Shown piece by piece: positions 5,249 to 8,305 of a stretch of DNA of 8,305 nucleotides. A program made the position numbers and the translations under genes. The stretch covers positions 1 through 8,305 of the forward strand of contig CATKZA010000057.1 of NCBI GenBank assembly GCA_949841235.1. Reading direction: 5' to 3'. The notes beneath the pieces were generated by a model that saw only the letters and a program-made list of their open reading frames with translations, did not search any database and was not told the DNA's origin. The stretch comes from an uncultured Clostridiaceae bacterium (GTDB lineage: Bacteria; Bacillota; Clostridia; Lachnospirales; Lachnospiraceae). The stretch's first letter is position 1. Each line of letters opens with the position of its first letter.

Positions 5249-7309
5249 TCAGTATCCCACTTTCTTGCCGCTCTTTGTGAGATATCCGCTGATCTTCTTT
5301 GCCTTATAATCCTTTTTCTTCCGGGAGTCAGGCACGGCGGGGTCAGTGGGGTCGTAGTTGACGCTGTAGGACTTGGGAAGTTTTTCTTTTCCCAAGGGGC
5401 CTGGCTTCTTCGTATTTCCCACGTAGATTTTCACCTTGGTTCCTGTGGGCATATAGTCAAAAATCCATTTTGCATCAGCCACTGCCATGCGGACGCAGCC
5501 TGCGGATGCAGGGGAACCTAGAAGGTTCATCTTGTAAGAACTGAGACCGTAATGGGTGTTGCTGCCTACCGCAATGGCATGGAAGTAGACATTTCCCACG
5601 ATATGGGTACACCATCTTGCCTGCACTACGCTTCCGTCCGGCTCATGCATGGGCTTCAGGGAATAGCGCACGGCGGCTCCGTTGGTACAGATGGAATAGT
5701 TCCCGATGGGTGTAAAGGATGACTGAAGGTTCAGTGCGCCGGCACCGGCATTGGTGCTCACGTCCCTTCCCACGCAGACGGTGCAGGTTTTTACAGGGAT
5801 GTCAAACTTGCTCGTCTCCTTATTGTACATATATATCGTGACCACGCATGCGGCCCGGTTTAATTCAATATAGAAACGGTTTCCGTCATTCTTTTTTAAC
5901 TTCAGCACCTTCGTCAGGTCTGTGACCTTTTCGTTATTCTCATAGTAGAATTTGTATTTCTTGCCATTGTATTTCTCATAATACCAGCCCTGCTTTCCAA
6001 GGTTTTTCTTGGAGAGGGTGTAATTGCGGCTTGTCATGAGAATCTTTTTGCCCCAGCTTGTGTAGCCGTAAGCGTTGACGGTGTATTTTCCTGTTTCCTT
6101 ATTTTTTGCGGTGGATGTGTATTTCTTTCCTGCCGCTTTTCCCTTATATGTACCGATCTTTTTTTTAGAAGCCCCTTTTCGCTGGTACACCACGTATTGA
6201 ATCTTCTTGATGTTGCCAGGAATGTAGGCACCGGTGAGTTTGAATACCGTGGTGGCATTCTTTTTCTTGGTTATGGTCAGCTTGCCGCCGATGGCCTGTT
6301 CATTCACGGAAGCAGTAGAATTCAACGTGATTTTCTGTCCCCCGTTGTCGGTGATGATTGCCTTGATTGAATAGTTTTGCAGTTTATATTTCAGGCTTTT
6401 CAGGGAAACGGTGGCAGTGTAAGTGCCAGACTTTTTCTTCGCCTTGGCAGTGTACGCTTTTTTTCCGGCTTCGTTGTAGATTGGGAAAGATACGCTCTTG
6501 ATGCCGTAGGCATTCTTCAATCCTGCCAGATTGATTTGGAAGGATTTCTTCTTTTCCAGGGAACTGGTTTTCTTGCTGGTGAAAGAAGTGGAAGTCGGTG
6601 CGATGTTATATGTAGCAGTTGCCAGGGTTTTTGCGCTGGTGTGGCTGTTTTTCAGCACTAGTTTGGCATTCCAGAGGCCATATCCCTTTCCGGCGGTGGT
6701 GATGTTCGCAGACCAGTTAAGCCCTTTCCCGGAAAGGCTCTTGTCTGTTCCCAGCTGCTTGGCACCTGCCTCGGAGTTGCCTTTCCGCCATGCCATCACG
6801 GCAATCTTGTTGTCGCTGCCCGGAACGATCACGCCGCCTGCGCTCTCTGTGGAGTTGACATATATGGTGCGGCTGGCATCTCCGGAATTTCCGCTGATGG
6901 ACAGGTCTACCTTGTTCTGGTGAATGGTGAAATCGCATTTTCCCAAGGTATAGGTGGTGCCGTCCACCGTGGCGAGGACGGTGTAGGTGTCATATGCATA
7001 GGCATCGAACTTGTTGTGGGAAATCGTTCCAGTATATGTGCCATTGCTAATCTGCTCATCTGTCAGGTTAATATTCTCCTCGGCATAAACCACCTTGCCT
7101 GCCGTGTTCTTAACCTGCAAGGTCAATGTCTTCTGGGTGGATGCCTCCAGTCCGGAAACCTTGTAGGTGAAGGTGTCTGCGGCTCGGTTTGTGGCTACGC
7201 TGCCAGTGATGCCCGCCGATTGAACTTTCGCCGGCAGCAGTCCTGTAGTCAGAGTCAGAACCAGTGCCAAGACAGGCAGCCATTTTAACTTCTTAATACT
7301 AAACTTCAT
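5249..7309 (-). CDS. Secreted L,D-transpeptidase (YkuD domain) with N-terminal beta repeats
   Basis: This 686-residue exported enzyme should form 3-3 cross-links in peptidoglycan or attach proteins to it, using a catalytic cysteine. A signal peptide covers about 1-31 (KFSIKKLK, then a hydrophobic core, cleavage near VQS-A). Four beta-rich segments of about 90-100 residues follow (about 34-130, 134-236, 245-335 and 340-432). The last two resemble GBS-Bsp-like repeats. A WYYEKYNGKKYKFYY linker (442-456) leads to the YkuD domain (478-632). There, H577 (YFHA), H586 and C605 in GSPASAGCVRM are the catalytic candidates. The usual SHGC histidine is Ala603, a variant I recall from clostridial relatives. 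The tail after 632 is rich in Pro and Lys and ends KKVGY. Six cysteines (488, 509, 512, 541, 567, 605) in the catalytic domain is many for an exported clostridial protein. GGAGG lies 6 nt before the ATG. It is a single-gene unit. Confidence 0.87.
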   Translation of the reverse strand: MKFSIKKLKWLPVLALVLTLTTGLLPAKVQSAGITGSVATNRAADTFTYKVSGLEASTQKTLTLQVKNTAGKVVYAEENINLTDEQISNGTYTGTISHNKFDAYAYDTYTVLATVDGTTYTLGKCDFTIHQNKVDLSISGNSGDASRTIYVNSTESAGGVIVPGSDNKIAVMAWRKGNSEAGAKQLGTDKSLSGKGLNWSANITTAGKGYGLWNAKLVLKNSHTSAKTLATATYNIAPTSTSFTSKKTSSLEKKKSFQINLAGLKNAYGIKSVSFPIYNEAGKKAYTAKAKKKSGTYTATVSLKSLKYKLQNYSIKAIITDNGGQKITLNSTASVNEQAIGGKLTITKKKNATTVFKLTGAYIPGNIKKIQYVVYQRKGASKKKIGTYKGKAAGKKYTSTAKNKETGKYTVNAYGYTSWGKKILMTSRNYTLSKKNLGKQGWYYEKYNGKKYKFYYENNEKVTDLTKVLKLKKNDGNRFYIELNRAACVVTIYMYNKETSKFDIPVKTCTVCVGRDVSTNAGAGALNLQSSFTPIGNYSICTNGAAVRYSLKPMHEPDGSVVQARWCTHIVGNVYFHAIAVGSNTHYGLSSYKMNLLGSPASAGCVRMAVADAKWIFDYMPTGTKVKIYVGNTKKPGPLGKEKLPKSYSVNYDPTDPAVPDSRKKKDYKAKKISGYLTKSGKKVGY

Positions 7310-7323
7310 ATTTTACCTCCATA

Positions 7324-7339
7324 TTAATTGTGCAATTAA
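7324..7339. repeat. 16-bp palindrome in the transpeptidase leader
   Basis: TTAATTG (7324-7330) and CAATTAA (7333-7339) are perfect inverted arms with a 2-bp centre, 4 nt from the ribosome site (7316-7320) and downstream of the predicted start of transcription. It may be an operator for a dimeric repressor, or an RNA hairpin with a 4-nt loop close to the ribosome site. Confidence 0.4.
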
Positions 7340-7361
7340 GATAGTATTGCCTTAACTTCAT

Positions 7362-7390
7362 ATTCTTTCATGTTTATGTCCATCTGTCAA
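7362..7390 (-). promoter_or_regulatory. Promoter of the L,D-transpeptidase gene
   Basis: On the minus strand a perfect -35 TTGACA (7390-7385), a 17-bp spacer and AAGAAT (7367-7362) are preceded by TG-n, forming an extended -10. The start of transcription would be near 7355, giving a leader of about 45 nt that includes the palindrome at 7324-7339. Confidence 0.65.
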
Positions 7391-7451
7391 GAGGGGAAAA
7401 AGAATTTTCAGGGCATACGCATGAATAATTATATCATTCCAAATTTTATCT

Positions 7452-7688
7452 TTATATGGACAAACTCCATTTATTGATTATATTTAGATTCTGCGCCGCT
7501 GTCTTATCCAATGTGCTGTTCGCATCTTCTTTAAACGTTACATCTAAATGCCAGTGCATGATCTCAACAGACCAATGCTGCCGCACCGCCCTCGAAAACA
7601 GCTCTATGTCCATCGTCAGGCTGCTTATTTTTTCTTCCATCCAGCTTATTTTGTCCCATTGGTAGTATTCCCTCGTTTCCATTCGGGG
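7452..7688 (-). pseudogene. ISAs1-type transposase remnant, internally deleted
   Basis: The C-terminal part of a DDE transposase of the ISAs1 group is recognisable by AVRQHWSVEIMHWHLDV and then TFKEDAN, where the E of SVE should be the last catalytic acid. DKTAAQNLNIINKWSLSI follows. An earlier piece of the same protein, METREYYQ and KISWMEEK, is joined directly to ISSLTMDIELF. As I recall the family, about 25-30 residues separate these parts, so an in-frame internal deletion is likely. The product stops at SLSI, whereas relatives continue ILK and further. Restoring one T at ATATAAAG would give ILKI, so a frameshift may end it. The N-terminal half with the other catalytic acids is missing, and I found no terminal inverted repeats. 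It is a dead fragment directly downstream of a hypothetical gene. Confidence 0.75.
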
Positions 7689-7697
7689 AATGCCATT

Positions 7698-7937
7698 TTA
7701 CCAAATATCTAAGCTTTCTTCATCATCTATAAATATCTGCATTTCATTATTCAAATAAAGTCTTACATATTCGAGAGGATTGTCAATTGCCATTGCATTT
7801 AGTACATGGTCTGTCCACGCTGTGGTTTTTAATCCTTCTTCTGCTTTGTCGAAGTTTATTCGTAATATATATCCGTCAAAGATAGTAATGTCAATACTAT
7901 TGTGGTACATATTATAGTGTGCGGAAATAAAATTCAT
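7698..7937 (-). CDS. Small hypothetical protein, possibly DUF6061-like
   Basis: The 79-residue acidic protein has no signal peptide or membrane helix. A beta-rich first half contains S-I-D-I-T-I-F-D-G-Y-I-L-R-I, and a helical second half contains AIDNPLEYVRLYLNNE. The arrangement of a short YNM segment, a D-G-x-x-x-x-I strand and then an N-P-x-x-Y-x-x-L-x-L-N helix resembles my memory of DUF6061, a family of unknown function in Clostridia. The match is by eye only. AGGGAG lies about 11 nt before the ATG at 7937, a rather long spacing. The C-terminus (DDEESLDIW) ends 10 nt before the transposase remnant, so the last residues may have been altered by that insertion. It is divergent from the PH-domain gene and shares its control region. 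Confidence 0.55.
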   Translation of the reverse strand: MNFISAHYNMYHNSIDITIFDGYILRINFDKAEEGLKTTAWTDHVLNAMAIDNPLEYVRLYLNNEMQIFIDDEESLDIW

Positions 7938-7974
7938 ATCGTCATCAACTCCCTATCCTCAAATGAGAGGATTT

Positions 7975-7988
7975 ACAATATATATTGT
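7975..7988. repeat. 14-bp palindrome in the divergent control region
   Basis: ACAATATATATTGT is a perfect palindrome at 7975-7988. TACAATATA occurs at 7974-7982 and again at 8003-8011, 29 bp apart. The palindrome covers the leftward -10 and most of the rightward -35, which is where a shared repressor would bind. Confidence 0.4.
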
Positions 7989-8007
7989 TATTGCTGGATA
8001 AATACAA
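7979..8007 (-). promoter_or_regulatory. Leftward promoter for the small hypothetical gene
   Basis: On the minus strand TTGTAT (8007-8002), a 17-bp spacer and TATATA (7984-7979) form a plausible sigma-A promoter. Its -10 lies within the palindrome at 7975-7988, and its -35 directly abuts the -10 of the rightward promoter. Confidence 0.5.
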
Positions 8008-8013
8008 TATAAT
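7985..8013 (+). promoter_or_regulatory. Rightward promoter for the PH-domain gene
   Basis: TTGTTA (7985-7990), a 17-bp spacer and consensus TATAAT (8008-8013) place the start of transcription near 8020, about 32 nt before the ATG. It is interleaved with the leftward promoter. Confidence 0.6.
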
Positions 8014-8051
8014 AAATCCAACGATAAATCGATATTTTGTGAGGTGAATTT

Positions 8052-8305
8052 ATGAGATTTAAAGGGAAAACTTCTATGTGGTTTTATGGCATCATGGTAT
8101 TTGTGGCAGTAATTCTTATCCCGATTGTTATATTAGCTATTAAGGATGAGGAAATGCTTGTATTGACTGCTATTTTAGGATTATTTGCTTTAATAGAGGC
8201 GTTTTGCTTTTCCATAGTGCTACATAATTATGTGGAATTAAATGAGGATAGTCTACATATCGTTTTTGGATTAATTAATGTTTGTATATTATATGGTGAT
8301 ATAAA
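8052..8305 (+). CDS. Membrane-anchored bacterial PH-domain protein, N-terminal part
   Basis: The gene starts at the ATG at 8052, 5 nt after GAGGTG, and runs off the window after 84 codons. Two membrane helices (about 10-30 and 37-57) are followed by N-Y-V-E-L-N-E-D-S-L-H-I-V-F-G and Y-G-D-I at 81-84. The pattern of two helices, then a Y-x-x-L strand, L-x-I-x-F-G and Y-x-D-I, is that of small bacterial pleckstrin-homology-like proteins (bPH, the former DUF1200 group). Their biochemical role is not established. The gene is divergent from the small hypothetical gene at 7937 and uses the shared control region. Its length and C-terminus cannot be judged here. Confidence 0.65.
   Translation, partial: MRFKGKTSMWFYGIMVFVAVILIPIVILAIKDEEMLVLTAILGLFALIEAFCFSIVLHNYVELNEDSLHIVFGLINVCILYGDI

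Noticed and set aside
5195..5251. In-frame extension beyond the transpeptidase TGA giving C-K-S-C and then MDEIVAEMHKSHGR before a TAA, which might suggest readthrough or selenocysteine.
   Set aside because: The extension is only 18 codons, no SECIS-like hairpin is evident right after the TGA, and family members normally end near this point. A 14-codon ATG frame inside it has no ribosome site.
5210..5521. Plus-strand open frame of 103 codons opposite the end of the transpeptidase.
   Set aside because: It has no ribosome site, and it overlaps the well-supported catalytic domain and Cys605 region on the other strand. It is a shadow frame.
1..8305. CRISPR arrays, prophage genes or an integrated element at the tRNA.
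   Set aside because: No regularly spaced repeats of CRISPR length, no integrase, and no repeat of the tRNA 3' end were found. The only mobile-element trace is the transposase remnant.

Overview
The window looks like a chromosomal segment of a low-to-moderate GC Gram-positive anaerobe, most probably Clostridia of the Lachnospiraceae type. The grounds are strong GGAGG-type ribosome sites, sigma-A promoters with extended -10 boxes, a secreted L,D-transpeptidase with clostridial repeats, a dCache-HAMP-PAS-GGDEF protein, a VanZ-like protein and an ISAs1-type transposase remnant. The assignment is by family recognition only.

Layout, left to right. (1) 1-99, minus strand: the first 33 codons of an XRE-family repressor, cut by the window edge. 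(2) 101-928, plus: a membrane-anchored GT2 glycosyltransferase (GtrB/DPM1-like) without its N-terminus. It abuts the repressor start codon with no intergenic DNA, so this is a rearrangement or assembly junction. A terminator follows at 935-970. (3) 1062-1751, plus: VanZ-like membrane protein. (4) 1881-3827, plus: membrane diguanylate cyclase with its own extended -10 promoter and a roughly 100-nt leader that can fold. (5) 4005-4820, plus: short-chain dehydrogenase. (6) 4887-4959, minus: tRNA-Lys(CUU) with a near-consensus promoter and its own terminator. (7) 5043-5165: a compact nest of direct and inverted repeats, the right part of which is the terminator of the next gene. (8) 5249-7309, minus: large secreted L,D-transpeptidase with four beta-rich repeats, its own promoter and a palindromic leader. 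(9) 7452-7688, minus: internally deleted ISAs1-type transposase remnant. (10) 7698-7937, minus: small hypothetical protein resembling DUF6061. (11) 8052 to the right edge, plus: start of a membrane-anchored bacterial PH-domain protein. The last two are divergently transcribed from interleaved promoters around a 14-bp palindrome.

The genes do not form one operon. Most have their own promoter or terminator, and strands switch several times. Themes are envelope functions (glycosyltransferase, VanZ-like, L,D-transpeptidase) and one c-di-GMP signalling protein. I see no convincing new multi-gene system. The most unusual items are the junction at 99-101, the structured leader of the diguanylate cyclase, the repeat nest at 5043-5165 and the interleaved divergent promoters at 7975-8013.
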